Source: Rhabdothermincola sp036846205 (GTDB taxonomy: Bacteria; Actinomycetota; Acidimicrobiia; Acidimicrobiales; Acidimicrobilacustridaceae). From it: a stretch of 64,000 nucleotides of DNA. The translations under genes were made by a program, and so were the position numbers. This document shows positions 15,715 through 23,715 of this stretch, one piece after another. Location: the NCBI RefSeq assembly GCF_036846205.1, contig NZ_DAIUCK010000003.1:1-64000 (forward strand), in the 5' to 3' direction. The notes under the pieces were generated by a model. The model did not search any database and was not told the origin of the DNA. It worked only from the letters and a program-made list of their open reading frames with translations. Numbering within the stretch: position 1 is the first letter of the stretch; every line of letters begins with the position of its first letter.

Positions 15715-15736
15715 TGATGCATTATCCTGTGCATCA
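15715..15736. promoter_or_regulatory. VapBC autoregulatory operator
   Basis: TGATGCA-N8-TGCATCA is a perfect inverted repeat whose last base is the A of the vapB ATG. It encloses the TATCCT box at 15723-15728, so a VapBC complex bound here would block its own promoter. Extra TGATC/TGATG half-site-like copies lie just upstream. Confidence 0.6.
15723..15728 (+). promoter_or_regulatory. -10 box (TATCCT), leaderless promoter of vapBC
   Basis: Seven bases before the vapB ATG and in the centre of the operator palindrome. Confidence 0.55.
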
Positions 15737-15993
15737 TGCGCACCACCCTGGCCATCGACGACCGGCTCCTGGCGGCCGCGAAGCGACTCGCCCGCGAGCG
15801 AGGGTTGACCCTGGGGGCGTTGGTCGAGGAGGCGCTCCGGCGGGAGCTGGCGGCCGAGCCCCCGCTCGCCCACCGGCCGGCGATCCCGGTGTTCACCGCG
15901 GGCGAGGGTCTGCGGCCAGGTGTCGACGCCACCTCGACCCGAGGGCTGCTCGAAGCGCTCGACGACGGGCTTCCCGTCGAGAAGCTCCGGTGA
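15736..15993 (+). CDS. vapB: VapB-type antitoxin
   Basis: 85 residues. MRTTLAIDDRLLAAAKRLA is the ribbon-helix-helix DNA-binding start of VapB antitoxins (TLxIDDxLL pattern). The C-terminal part ending STRGLLEALDDGLPVEKL would thread into the toxin active site. The stop overlaps the vapC start (GTGA). It is expected to repress its own operon through the palindrome at its start codon. Confidence 0.85.
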   Translation: MRTTLAIDDRLLAAAKRLARERGLTLGALVEEALRRELAAEPPLAHRPAIPVFTAGEGLRPGVDATSTRGLLEALDDGLPVEKLR

Positions 15994-16415
15994 TCCTGCT
16001 CGACGTCAACGTCGTGGTGGCCGCCCACCGCGCTGACCATCCCCACCACCCGCTCGTGCGTCCGTGGTTCGACCGCCTCACGGCTGGTACTGAACACTTC
16101 ACCGTGCCCCACGTGGTGTGGTCCTCGTTCGTGCGCATCACCACCAGCCGGCGGATCTTCACCGTTCCGACCCCACTCGAAGAGGCGTTCTCGTTCCTCC
16201 GAGCTGTACGAGCGCAACCCAATCATCTGCCCACCGCTCCGGGGCCGGGGCATCTCGACGTCTTCGAGGAGTTGTGCCGGTCCTGCGACGCCTCGGGCGA
16301 CCTCAGCGCAGATGCATACCTCGCCGCCATCGCGCTCGAGCTCGGCTGCCCCATCGCCACCCTCGACCGCGACTTCAGCCGGTTCGAGCCGGTCCAGGTG
16401 GTTCGGCCCGGCTGA
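15990..16415 (+). CDS. vapC: VapC-type PIN-domain toxin
   Basis: 141 residues, GTG start inside the vapB stop. PIN-fold ribonuclease: acidic residues in LLDVNVVVAAHRADHPHH, SADAYLAAIA and ATLDRDFSRF form the Mg-binding site. FVRITTSRRIFTVPTPLEEA is typical of the VapC subfamily found with this VapB type. VapC toxins cut specific tRNAs or rRNA when free of antitoxin; the target here is unknown. The module lies between the thiolase and recR. Confidence 0.87.
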   Translation: MILLDVNVVVAAHRADHPHHPLVRPWFDRLTAGTEHFTVPHVVWSSFVRITTSRRIFTVPTPLEEAFSFLRAVRAQPNHLPTAPGPGHLDVFEELCRSCDASGDLSADAYLAAIALELGCPIATLDRDFSRFEPVQVVRPG

Positions 16416-16465
16416 GCCAGCCGTCCCCATCTGGATCGGCGCGGCACCGGGGCACCCACCCAGGC

Positions 16466-17074
16466 TCAGCCTGCGTCGACCTCCCGGCGACCCTCGAGGG
16501 CCCGACCGAGCGTGAGCTCGTCGGCGTACTCCAGGTCACCGCCGACCGGCAGCCCGGAGGCGATACGGGTCACCTTGACGCCGAGCGGCTTGAGCAACCG
16601 TCCCAGGTACATCGCGGTGGCCTCGCCCTCGATGTTGGGGTTGGTGCACAGGATGACCTCCTGCACCCCCTCGGGCTCGAGGCGAGCCAGCAGCTCCTTG
16701 ACCCGCAGCTGGTCGGGACCGATGCCCTCGATGGGGCTGATCGCTCCCTGGAGGACGTGATAGCGACCACGGAACTCGCCCGTCTTCTCCACGGCCACGA
16801 TGTCACGGGACTCCTCGACGACACAGATCACCGACGGGTCCCGGCGGTCGTCGGCGCAGATCGAACACTCCTGGCCCTCGGCGAGGTTGAAGCAGCGGGT
16901 GCAGAACGTGACCCGCTCCTTGGCCTGGACGATCGCCCGCGACAGGCGCAGGGCGTCGTCGGTCGGCACCTTCAGCAGGTGGAAGGCGATGCGCTGGGCC
17001 GACTTGGGCCCCACCCCGGGTAGCCGCCCGAGCTCGTCGATCAGGTCCTGCACCGGGCCCGCGTACATGCTCAT
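16466..17074 (-). CDS. recR: Recombination mediator RecR
   Basis: 202 residues. HhH segment ELGRLPGVGPKSAQRIAFHLL, Cys4 zinc finger (C-x2-C-x11-C-x2-C around residues 59-77) and a Toprim domain with VVEESRDIVAVE and TNPNIEGEATAMYL, ending in ASGLPVGGDLEYADELTLGRAL. RecR works with RecF/RecO to load RecA at gaps. An in-frame TTG at 17086 overlaps the ybaB stop (TTGA) and is an alternative, coupled start; MSMYAGPVQDLIDEL is the usual N-terminus. Order dnaX-ybaB-recR is widely conserved. Confidence 0.95.
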   Translation of the reverse strand: MSMYAGPVQDLIDELGRLPGVGPKSAQRIAFHLLKVPTDDALRLSRAIVQAKERVTFCTRCFNLAEGQECSICADDRRDPSVICVVEESRDIVAVEKTGEFRGRYHVLQGAISPIEGIGPDQLRVKELLARLEPEGVQEVILCTNPNIEGEATAMYLGRLLKPLGVKVTRIASGLPVGGDLEYADELTLGRALEGRREVDAG

Positions 17075-17082
17075 GCCGAGGA

Positions 17083-17511
17083 TCAACCCCGCTCGGGCCG
17101 ACGGGCCTCGCTGGGACCCTCGCCCGAGTCCTCGTCGAGGTCCTCGCCGGCGGCAACGTCCATCACGGGACCACCCAACACCCCACCGAGCCCCGACCCG
17201 GCGAGCAGGTCACCGAAGCCGCCCAGGGACTCCGCCTGGAGTGCGTGAACCTTGGCCGTCGCGTCGTGCAGGGCCGCGAGCACGAGGTCCTCGAGCAAAC
17301 CGACGTCGTCGGGGTCGACCGCCTCCGGCGCGATGCGCACGGCGGTGAACTCGAGCGCGCCGGTGACGTCGACCTCCACCGCGCCGCCCCCGGCCACCCC
17401 GGTGACCTGTCGGGCCGCCGCCTCGGCCTGGGCCGCCATCACCTGTTGTTGCATCTGCATCGCCTGAGACAGCAGGGCATCGAAGTCAGGCATGGAAGGC
17501 TGGTCGCTCAC
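17083..17511 (-). CDS. YbaB/EbfC family nucleoid-associated protein
   Basis: 142 residues. MPDFDALLSQAMQMQQQVMAAQAEAA is the long N-terminal helix of the family. GGGAVEVDVTGALEFTAVRI is the central sheet, followed by DDVGLLEDLVLAALHDATAK. YbaB dimers bind DNA without strong sequence preference. The C-terminal 40 residues are a glycine-rich then acidic tail beyond the core domain. The GTG at 17511 has an AAGGAG site nine bases upstream; ATG 17493 is the fallback. It sits between dnaX and recR in their usual order. Confidence 0.9.
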   Translation of the reverse strand: MSDQPSMPDFDALLSQAMQMQQQVMAAQAEAAARQVTGVAGGGAVEVDVTGALEFTAVRIAPEAVDPDDVGLLEDLVLAALHDATAKVHALQAESLGGFGDLLAGSGLGGVLGGPVMDVAAGEDLDEDSGEGPSEARRPERG

Positions 17512-17534
17512 GTCGCTGCTCCTTCGGCGATCGT

Positions 17535-19385
17535 TCAGGTGTCCCCGCCGTCGACGAGCTCGGCGCCGGGGAAGATCTCGGCGATCCGCTCCAGACCGGA
17601 GGTCGCCACATCGGTGGCATCGGTCAGCTCGGCCAGGTCCTGCAACGAGACCTCCTCGTCGGGAGCGGGACCGGAGAGCGCTGCCGAACCGGTGCCCGGG
17701 GTGCCCCCGCCCTCGTCGACCACCACCCGCAACGGCACCGGTCGAGCGAAGTGGGAGGCGAGTGCCTGCTCCACCTCCTCGCGCACCTCCTCGCAACGCC
17801 GGGCGTGGTGCACGTTGGGCAGGCCGAACACGGCCGCGCCACCCTCCACGGCGATGAACCGTCCCCCGGCGAAACGCGACCGGGCCCGGTTCGACAGCGA
17901 CGCCAGGATCGTGTCCCCCCAGGCGAGGGTCAGCTCGTCGCGGGACGGCAGGGCGTCGGCGGCCCCACCCGGTGAGCTGACTGCCGCCGGCGGGGCCGGC
18001 GTGCTCGGCGTGCTCGGCGGAACGGGCGCGGCGTCACGAGGCGCTCGAGCGGGCGAGGGGCGAGCCGAGGGCCCGGCGGCGGCCGGCGGTCGGGGTCGCT
18101 CCTGCGGCTGGGGTGCTCGTCGCCGCTGGGCCAGTGCCTCCCGGGCACCGTCGGCGGGGCGGGGACCGCGGCGGCCTGTGCTCACTGCCGCGCCAACACC
18201 TTTCCCGGCCGCTCGTTCGGCATCTCCCCCGGGCGCCGGTCCCCCATCGATCCCTTCCGATCCCGGCCCGCCGGGCACCCGGGGAGCCGCACCCCCTCGC
18301 TCGAGGCGCGCCACCCGATCGGCGAGCGCGGCCAGGCTCAGCTCGGCGTCGTCGCGGGTGAGGCGCACCAGCGAGACCTCGAGCGGGATGCGAGGATCCG
18401 GGGCGTCCTGGATCCCCACGAACGCCTCACCGATGACCTCCAGGGCACGCGTCGCACCCGGTGCGGTGAGCCGTACCGCCTGGTCCGCGACCCGCTCCCG
18501 GGCCCGATCGTCGAGGCGGGACAGGTCGGCTCCGACCGCGGCCAGGAACACGTCGCGCAACCGACCGACGAGCTGCTCGCCGACCACCCGCGGGCTGCGC
18601 CCCGCGGCGATCGCCTGGTCGACCGCCAGCAGCGCCCGCCCGGTGTCGCGCTCGCACAGCGCCTCCACCAACTCGTCGAGGGTGTCGCCGTCGTCGGGGA
18701 TGCCACCCGCGGCGACCACCTGGTCGAGGGCAGACTCCATGTCCCGGGCCGAGCCGGCACCGACCCGCACGACGTAGTCGATGGCCTCCGGGGAGACGTC
18801 GAGCCCGGCGTCCTTCACGATGTACTCGGCCAGGCGCCGCAACTCGTCGGCCGACAGCAGCCGCACCTCGAAGGGCTGGCAGCGGCTCCGCACGGTCGGC
18901 AGGACCTTCTGCGGGTCGGTCGTGGCCAGGACGAACACCACGTGCTCGGGCGGCTCCTCGAGCGTCTTGAGGAGCGCGTTGGACGCGGCCTGCGTCAGCA
19001 TGTGCACCTCGTCGAGGATGTAGACCTTCGTGCGCCCGGGAGTGCCGAGCGCGGCCTTGTTGACCAGCTCCCGGATGTCCTCGACCTTGTTGTTCGAGGC
19101 GGCGTCGAGCTCGTGGACGTCGAACGAGGTTCCCTGCTCGATGGCGACGCAGGACTCGCAGGCGCAGCAGGGCTCGCCGTCGACGGGATGCTCGCAATTG
19201 AGGACCTTGGCCAGGATCCGCGCCGTGGAGGTCTTGCCGGTGCCGCGCGGGCCGCTGAAGAGGTAGGCGTGACCCACCCGGTTCTCTCGCACCGCGTTCT
19301 GCAGCGCCCGCACGAGGTGTTCCTGACCCCGGACCTCCGAGAAACGCTGCGGCCGGTAGCGGCGGTAGAGGGACTGGTAGGCCAC
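17535..19385 (-). CDS. dnaX: DNA polymerase III subunits gamma and tau
   Basis: 616 residues. AAA+ clamp-loader ATPase: Walker A SGPRGTGKTS (about residue 45), a four-Cys zinc site CEHPVDGEPCCACESC, Walker B YILDEVHML and an SRC arginine-finger motif (TVRSRCQPFEV). A Pro/Ala-rich linker (about 370-480) leads to a C-terminal tau-like domain, so this is the long form. The GTG start at 19385 follows a TAGAGT box by 6 bases. The SRP RNA gene lies just upstream on the same strand, an arrangement also seen in Bacillus. Confidence 0.95.
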   Translation of the reverse strand: MAYQSLYRRYRPQRFSEVRGQEHLVRALQNAVRENRVGHAYLFSGPRGTGKTSTARILAKVLNCEHPVDGEPCCACESCVAIEQGTSFDVHELDAASNNKVEDIRELVNKAALGTPGRTKVYILDEVHMLTQAASNALLKTLEEPPEHVVFVLATTDPQKVLPTVRSRCQPFEVRLLSADELRRLAEYIVKDAGLDVSPEAIDYVVRVGAGSARDMESALDQVVAAGGIPDDGDTLDELVEALCERDTGRALLAVDQAIAAGRSPRVVGEQLVGRLRDVFLAAVGADLSRLDDRARERVADQAVRLTAPGATRALEVIGEAFVGIQDAPDPRIPLEVSLVRLTRDDAELSLAALADRVARLERGGAAPRVPGGPGSEGIDGGPAPGGDAERAAGKGVGAAVSTGRRGPRPADGAREALAQRRRAPQPQERPRPPAAAGPSARPSPARAPRDAAPVPPSTPSTPAPPAAVSSPGGAADALPSRDELTLAWGDTILASLSNRARSRFAGGRFIAVEGGAAVFGLPNVHHARRCEEVREEVEQALASHFARPVPLRVVVDEGGGTPGTGSAALSGPAPDEEVSLQDLAELTDATDVATSGLERIAEIFPGAELVDGGDT

Positions 19386-19391
19386 GAGCGG

Positions 19392-19397
19392 ACTCTA
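19392..19397 (-). promoter_or_regulatory. -10 box (TAGAGT), leaderless promoter of dnaX
   Basis: Six bases before the GTG start codon, in the 36-base gap between the SRP RNA 3' end and dnaX. dnaX therefore has its own promoter. Confidence 0.55.
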
Positions 19398-19421
19398 CCG
19401 GTCGCCTCCCGGGGACGCCGC

Positions 19422-19557
19422 GGCCCGCTCCCCCACGTGGTGGTCAGGCGATCTGCGGCACACCGGAGGTCCCGCTGAGAGCTGCTGCCTCCCGGCCCTG
19501 ACTCGGTTCACGGGCTCCGATTGCACAGGACCCGACCACCACGTGCGAGAGCGGGCC
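19422..19557 (-). ncRNA. ffs: Signal recognition particle RNA (4.5S, small bacterial type)
   Basis: A long terminal stem is visible. CACGTGGTGGTC at one end (19534-19545, read on the minus strand) pairs perfectly with the same 12-bp unit at 19434-19445. Beyond a 3-base interruption, GGCCCGCTC/GAGCGGGCC adds 9 bp. Inside, in order on the minus strand, are GTGAACC, the helix-8 tip CAGGGCCGGGAGGCAGCAG (binds Ffh) and the 3' side GTGTGCCGCAG, as in mycobacterial 4.5S RNA. The tip tetraloop is GGGA, a GNRA variant of the usual GGAA. The ends are inferred from the stem. Confidence 0.92.
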
Positions 19558-19565
19558 GGCCCACA

Positions 19566-19574
19566 GGATAGCCT
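19566..19574. promoter_or_regulatory. Overlapping divergent -10 boxes of ffs and tRNA-Ser(GGA)
   Basis: AGGATAGCCT holds TATCCT on the minus strand (19571-19566, 8 bases before the SRP RNA stem) and TAGCCT on the plus strand (19569-19574, about 35 bases before tRNA-Ser). The two boxes share three bases, so the two stable-RNA genes probably compete for polymerase. Confidence 0.5.
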
Positions 19575-19609
19575 CACAGGTCGCGTTCCCGTGCTGGGAC
19601 GTCGCCCCT

Positions 19610-19694
19610 GGAGGGATGCGAGAGCGGCCGAATCGGCACGCTTGGAAAGCGTGTGTGGGGCAACCCACCGTGGGTTCGAATCCCACTCCCTCCG
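19610..19694 (+). tRNA. tRNA-Ser (anticodon GGA)
   Basis: GGAGGGA pairs with TCCCTCC as the acceptor stem. The anticodon stem CACGC/GCGTG closes the loop TTGGAAA with anticodon GGA. A long variable arm (class II) and GGTTCGAATCC T-arm are present. The 3' CCA is not encoded. Confidence 0.97.
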
Positions 19695-19723
19695 CCGAGC
19701 CGGCGGGTCCGGTGCCGAGCCGG

Positions 19724-22123
19724 TCACCCGGACCCGCAGGACGGCGCGCGCTCGGCCACCTGACCCGGATCGTTCACGAAGTACTCGTCGCGGGGCCGCA
19801 GGTCCCGGTTGATCGCCTCCGGCGGCACCGGCGGCAGGGGGTCACCGTCGGCCAGACACTCCACCACGGCCGCTGCGAGATAGGCCTCGAGGCTGGCCGC
19901 CTGGGCCGGTGAGAACGCGTCGCGCCCGGCACGGAAGCGCTCCACCAGCGCGCCGCGATCGATGGCGATCGGCGAGCGGCTGGCCACGATGAACGTGGAG
20001 TTGCCGTACTGGGGCACGGTCACCCGCACCGCGTGAGGGAACACCTCCGTGATGGTGTTGGTCACCCGCGGGCTGGGGGCCCACTGCGCCATGAGACCGC
20101 CGCCGTCGAGGCGAGAGGCCACGAGCTCGTAGAACTCCTCGGAGTAGAGGCTGCCGCTGAACGCGGCCTGCGGGCGGAGGGTGTCGACCACGATCACGTC
20201 GTAGCGCTCGCCGGTGCGCAGCAGATGATCCCGACCATCGCCGACCACCAGATGCTGGCGGGGATCGGTGAAGAAGCGCTGCAGCTCGAACGCCCCACCG
20301 TCCGCCAGGCCACGGAGCAGGTCGAGCTCCCCACCGCAGATCTCGACGGTGGTGATCCGCTCGAGACGGGGGTCGACCGCGAGCCCGTAGGGGGTGGCGC
20401 CGATGCCGAGCCCCAGCGCCATGCCGGTGTCCGGCTCCGGGTGCACCAGGGTGGGCATCATCCCGATGAGCACGTGGTAGTCGTCGAAGGGATAGTTGTT
20501 CTGCGACGCGCTGTTCACGGTGAGCACCCACTGACCGTCGACCAGCTTGAGCGCGGTGGCGCAGGAGCGATCCTCGGCGAGCATGAGGTGATCACGCGGC
20601 ACCCCGTTGAGCTGCGCCCACAGCCGCTGGTTGCTCGGGAACAGCAGGAGCAACGCCGACAGGGCCGTGATCGCGCCCCCGGCGAGTACCAGACGCCGCC
20701 CGCCGGTGGTCAGCCACGCGGCCGCCAGGCCGGGGACGAGGAGGGCGAGCGCGAGCAGCCGGTAGGTGCCGGCCGTGCCCAGGCGATCGATCGCCACGAA
20801 CCCCACCAACAACGTGCCCGCGACGTTGCCCACGATGTTCGAGAACTGGAGCAGGCCTGTGTGCCGGCCGAGCGTCTCCACCCGCTGGCTCACCAGCGCT
20901 TGCGCGCACGGGAACGCCGCCCCCATACAGGCCACGGGTGCGGCCATGATCAGCAGCGGCACGCCGAGCAGCACCGGGCCGAACGCCCGGTTGAGCGAGC
21001 CGTCGGGATGGCGGAACCCGGTGCTCAACCCGTCGCCGGTGAGGTAGTCCGCGGCCCGATCCCAGACGGGAGTGTGCGGGAGCACACGCACGAAGGCGAT
21101 CACCCCGGCGAGCGCGCACAACCCGACGAGGAACTGCAACCCGAGGAACCACCGATCGGGGCGGGCAGTGCGCCTGACGATCACCGACCCGATGGCCACC
21201 CCGAGGCCGAAGAAAGTCAGGTAGCTGGCAAGCACGTGGGGGAACGTGTAGCTGTTCGATCGCATGATGCCGTCGACCAGCCGGAAGAAGACCAGCTCGA
21301 AGCCGAGGGCCACCGCGCCGGTGAGTCCGTAGATCACGTACCAGGGCCACACCGCTCGGCTGCCCTGGCCCACCCCGCTCACCTCTGGGTCATCGCCCGC
21401 CCCGGTACCGGGCAGGGAGCGGGCCCGTCGGTCGATGCTCCGGAGAGGTGATCGAGCCGACACGCCCACCAGCACGGCCGCGAGAAGGTTCAACACCCCG
21501 GCCAGGCGGACGGTGTCGACGAAGCCCAGCGATCCCTGCAGCACCCATCCGCTCGTCGCCGCACCGGCGGCCGCACCGAGGGTGTTGAGGGCGTACAGCC
21601 GCCCGACCAGCGAGCCCGCGTCCCCCACCCTGGCCACGACGCCCCGGGTCACGAGCGGCAGGGACAACCCCATCAGGGTGGTGGGGACGATCAACAGGGT
21701 CACGTTGAAGGCGAACTTGGACCCCGCGGAGGTGAGATCGCCGGCCCAGTCCTCGTAGACGTCATAGAGCAGCCGGATGCTGGCGAAGGCGTACCCGGCG
21801 ATGGCCACGTTCGAACAGGCGAACGCGACCAGCGAACGGGCCGGGCCCAGACGGTCCGCCAGCCAGCCACCGAGCAGGCTGCCCAGGCCGAGTCCCGCCA
21901 GGAAGGCGGCGACCACCGTGGTGAACGAGACGAGATCCACCCCCGAGTGCAGGGCGATGACCCGCTGCCACACCACCTGGAGGGTGAGCGCGGAGAACCC
22001 CGTGAGGGTGAAGACGGCGAAGAGCACGACCCGCCACCGCCGACGCTGGTGCCCCTCGTCGCCGCGACGGCTGACGGGGGCGTTCGTGACCTCGGAGGGA
22101 GCGACCATCAGTTGCGCAGCCAC
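19724..22123 (-). CDS. Fused MFS-like membrane / spermidine synthase-like protein
   Basis: 799 residues. The first 500 residues hold about 12-14 hydrophobic segments with MFS-type loops (GLGLGSLLGGWLADRLGP). The last 270 form a Rossmann methyltransferase-like domain related to spermidine synthase: ALGLGIGATPYGLA as the cofactor loop, TVEICGGELDLLRG, VVGDGRDHLLRTGERYDVIVVDTLRP. The acidic pair that binds the amine substrate in true spermidine synthases is not obvious, so polyamine synthesis is doubtful; the family's role is generally unknown. GTG start, with a -10-like TACGGT roughly 35 bases upstream. Confidence 0.82.
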   Translation of the reverse strand: MAAQLMVAPSEVTNAPVSRRGDEGHQRRRWRVVLFAVFTLTGFSALTLQVVWQRVIALHSGVDLVSFTTVVAAFLAGLGLGSLLGGWLADRLGPARSLVAFACSNVAIAGYAFASIRLLYDVYEDWAGDLTSAGSKFAFNVTLLIVPTTLMGLSLPLVTRGVVARVGDAGSLVGRLYALNTLGAAAGAATSGWVLQGSLGFVDTVRLAGVLNLLAAVLVGVSARSPLRSIDRRARSLPGTGAGDDPEVSGVGQGSRAVWPWYVIYGLTGAVALGFELVFFRLVDGIMRSNSYTFPHVLASYLTFFGLGVAIGSVIVRRTARPDRWFLGLQFLVGLCALAGVIAFVRVLPHTPVWDRAADYLTGDGLSTGFRHPDGSLNRAFGPVLLGVPLLIMAAPVACMGAAFPCAQALVSQRVETLGRHTGLLQFSNIVGNVAGTLLVGFVAIDRLGTAGTYRLLALALLVPGLAAAWLTTGGRRLVLAGGAITALSALLLLFPSNQRLWAQLNGVPRDHLMLAEDRSCATALKLVDGQWVLTVNSASQNNYPFDDYHVLIGMMPTLVHPEPDTGMALGLGIGATPYGLAVDPRLERITTVEICGGELDLLRGLADGGAFELQRFFTDPRQHLVVGDGRDHLLRTGERYDVIVVDTLRPQAAFSGSLYSEEFYELVASRLDGGGLMAQWAPSPRVTNTITEVFPHAVRVTVPQYGNSTFIVASRSPIAIDRGALVERFRAGRDAFSPAQAASLEAYLAAAVVECLADGDPLPPVPPEAINRDLRPRDEYFVNDPGQVAERAPSCGSG

Positions 22124-22207
22124 CCCGCCAGGAGCGTCGACGAGCGTGACACTGACCCGACCGTAGACGGCCGGCCCGGCGATCCGGGGGACCGATCCGG
22201 CCGCCGC

Positions 22208-22213
22208 TAGGGT
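22208..22213 (+). promoter_or_regulatory. -10 box (TAGGGT), leaderless promoter of tadA
   Basis: Eight bases before the GTG start of tadA, with no ribosome site between. Confidence 0.55.
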
Positions 22214-22221
22214 CCCTCTGC

Positions 22222-22668
22222 GTGGACGACGACGCGGCCATGGCCATCGCCCTCGACGAAGCGCGCCGTGCGCCGAACCATGGTGACGTGCCGATCGGAG
22301 CGGTGGTGATCATCGGAGGGCGGGTGGTCGCGCGGCGGCACAACGAGCGGGAGAAGCTGGCGGACCCCACGGCGCACGCGGAGTTGCTCGCGCTGCGCGA
22401 CGCCGCGGCGGCACTCGGCCGCTGGCGCCTCGAGGGGGCGACGATGGTCGTGACGCTGGAGCCGTGCCCGATGTGCGCCGGCGCGCTCGTCAACGCCCGC
22501 ATCGGGCGGCTGGTGTTCGGCGCCGCGGACCCCAAGGCCGGAGCGTGCGGTTCGCTCTACAACCTCTCGTGCGACCCCCGCCTGAACCACGAGTTCGGGC
22601 TCACCAGCGGAGTGCGAGCCGAGGCCTGCGCGGAGTTGCTCACGTCGTTCTTCCGGGACCGCCGCTGA
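22222..22668 (+). CDS. tadA: tRNA-specific adenosine deaminase
   Basis: 148 residues. Converts A34 to inosine in tRNA-Arg(ACG). Zinc deaminase motifs: THAELLAL (H-A-E, catalytic Glu) and EPCPMCAGA (P-C-x-x-C). VVTLEPCPMCAGALVNARIGRLVFGA and SLYNLSCDPRLNHE are specific to TadA rather than cytidine deaminases. GTG start supported by the -10 box. A tRNA-Ser gene follows 56 bases downstream. Confidence 0.95.
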   Translation: MDDDAAMAIALDEARRAPNHGDVPIGAVVIIGGRVVARRHNEREKLADPTAHAELLALRDAAAALGRWRLEGATMVVTLEPCPMCAGALVNARIGRLVFGAADPKAGACGSLYNLSCDPRLNHEFGLTSGVRAEACAELLTSFFRDRR

Positions 22669-22711
22669 TCACCGCCGGCGCGTGCCGGATCCGGGGGCAG
22701 GCCGCGACCGC

Positions 22712-22717
22712 TAGAGT
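22712..22717 (+). promoter_or_regulatory. -10 box (TAGAGT) of tRNA-Ser(CGA)
   Basis: Seven bases before the first base of the mature tRNA, so the primary transcript may have almost no 5' leader for RNase P to remove. Confidence 0.5.
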
Positions 22718-22724
22718 CCACGCC

Positions 22725-22811
22725 GGAGGGTTGCCAGAGCGGACGAATGGGGCGGCCTCGAAAGCCGTTGTGGCCTCCGGGTCACCGTGGGTTCGAATCC
22801 CACACCCTCCG
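22725..22811 (+). tRNA. tRNA-Ser (anticodon CGA)
   Basis: Acceptor GGAGGGT/ACCCTCC, anticodon stem GCGGC/GCCGT with loop CTCGAAA (CGA), long variable arm and GGTTCGAATCC T-arm. CCA not encoded. Second serine tRNA within 3.2 kb. Confidence 0.97.
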
Positions 22812-22881
22812 CCACCCGTGCGCCTCGCCCACTCGCCCACCCGTCGGGAACCACCCGCGATCGGGCGACGTCGAACCAGCC

Positions 22882-23679
22882 ATGAGAGCATTCCTCGCCG
22901 CCGTCGCCGTCACGCTGGCGGTCGCGGGCTGCGGCCGTGGGACACCCTCGGGAACGGCGGACACCTCCCCGCCCGAGCTGTCCGGACGGAGCTTCCTCTC
23001 CGTCTCCGTGACGGAGGGCGGTGCCTCCCGCCAGCTCGCGGGGCTCCAGCCGATCCGGCTCTCGTTCGAGGACGGGCGCCTCGCCGCCAGCCCCGGCTGC
23101 AACTCGCTCGGCGGCGGCTTCCGTCTCGACGGTGACCGCCTCCTCGTCGAGGACCTCGCCATGACCGAGATGGCGTGCGAGGACCCGGCGCTCATGGACC
23201 AGGACGGCTGGTTCGCGGACCTGCTCCTCGCCCGGCCGACGGTGCAGGTGACCGCCACCGAGCTCACCCTCACCGGTGGCGACACGACGATCGTGTTCAC
23301 CGACCAGCGGGTCACGGAGCCCGACCGGCCACTCGCCGGCACGTGGACCCTCACCGGGCTCATCGACGGTGAGACGGCGTCGAGCGCGCCCGCCGGGGTC
23401 AGCGCGACGGTCGCGATCGGCAACGACGCCATCGAGTGGAACGTGGGGTGCGACGGTGCGTCCGCGCCACTGGAGGTGGCCGGCTCGACGCTCGTCATCG
23501 GGCCCGCCCGACCCCGCACCTCCGACTGCCAGCGCCCGCCACCCGAGACCGACGCTGCGGCGGCCAGTCTCGCTCGCACCCTGAACGAGATCCTCGAGGG
23601 GACGGTCAGCTACCGGATCGACGGGCCCACGCTCACCATCACCAAGGGCGATCGGGCCATCCAGCTGCGCTCGTCGTAA
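22882..23679 (+). CDS. META-domain (HslJ-like) lipoprotein
   Basis: 265 residues. Starts MRAFLAAVAVTLAVAGC, a lipoprotein signal with the lipidated Cys at residue 17. Two HslJ/META-like repeats follow: the first has PGCNSLGGGFRLDGDRLLVEDLAMTEMACEDP, and the second (from LAGTWTLTGLIDG) has NVGCDGASAPLEV and TSDCQRPPPETDAAAAS. The paired cysteines in each repeat are typical. META proteins are linked to envelope stress and motility in other bacteria; the role here is unknown. ATG 22882 is chosen because the signal peptide begins there. Confidence 0.85.
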   Translation: MRAFLAAVAVTLAVAGCGRGTPSGTADTSPPELSGRSFLSVSVTEGGASRQLAGLQPIRLSFEDGRLAASPGCNSLGGGFRLDGDRLLVEDLAMTEMACEDPALMDQDGWFADLLLARPTVQVTATELTLTGGDTTIVFTDQRVTEPDRPLAGTWTLTGLIDGETASSAPAGVSATVAIGNDAIEWNVGCDGASAPLEVAGSTLVIGPARPRTSDCQRPPPETDAAAASLARTLNEILEGTVSYRIDGPTLTITKGDRAIQLRSS

Positions 23680-23703
23680 CGGCTCGTCGCCGGGTCACAC
23701 CCG

Positions 23704-23709
23704 TAACCT
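23704..23709 (+). promoter_or_regulatory. -10 box (TAACCT), leaderless promoter of the ABC exporter
   Basis: Six bases before the ATG at 23716. Confidence 0.55.
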
Positions 23710-23715
23710 GGCCTC

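Noticed and set aside
19395..19727. Open frames antisense to tRNA-Ser(GGA), including a GFEPTVGCPTHAF-like peptide
   Set aside because: This is the well-known false protein produced by reading the reverse strand of serine tRNA genes; the tRNA and SRP RNA explain the sequence.
22640..22891. Minus-strand frame with a GIRTHGDPEATTAFEAAP-like peptide
   Set aside because: Same artefact, antisense to tRNA-Ser(CGA).
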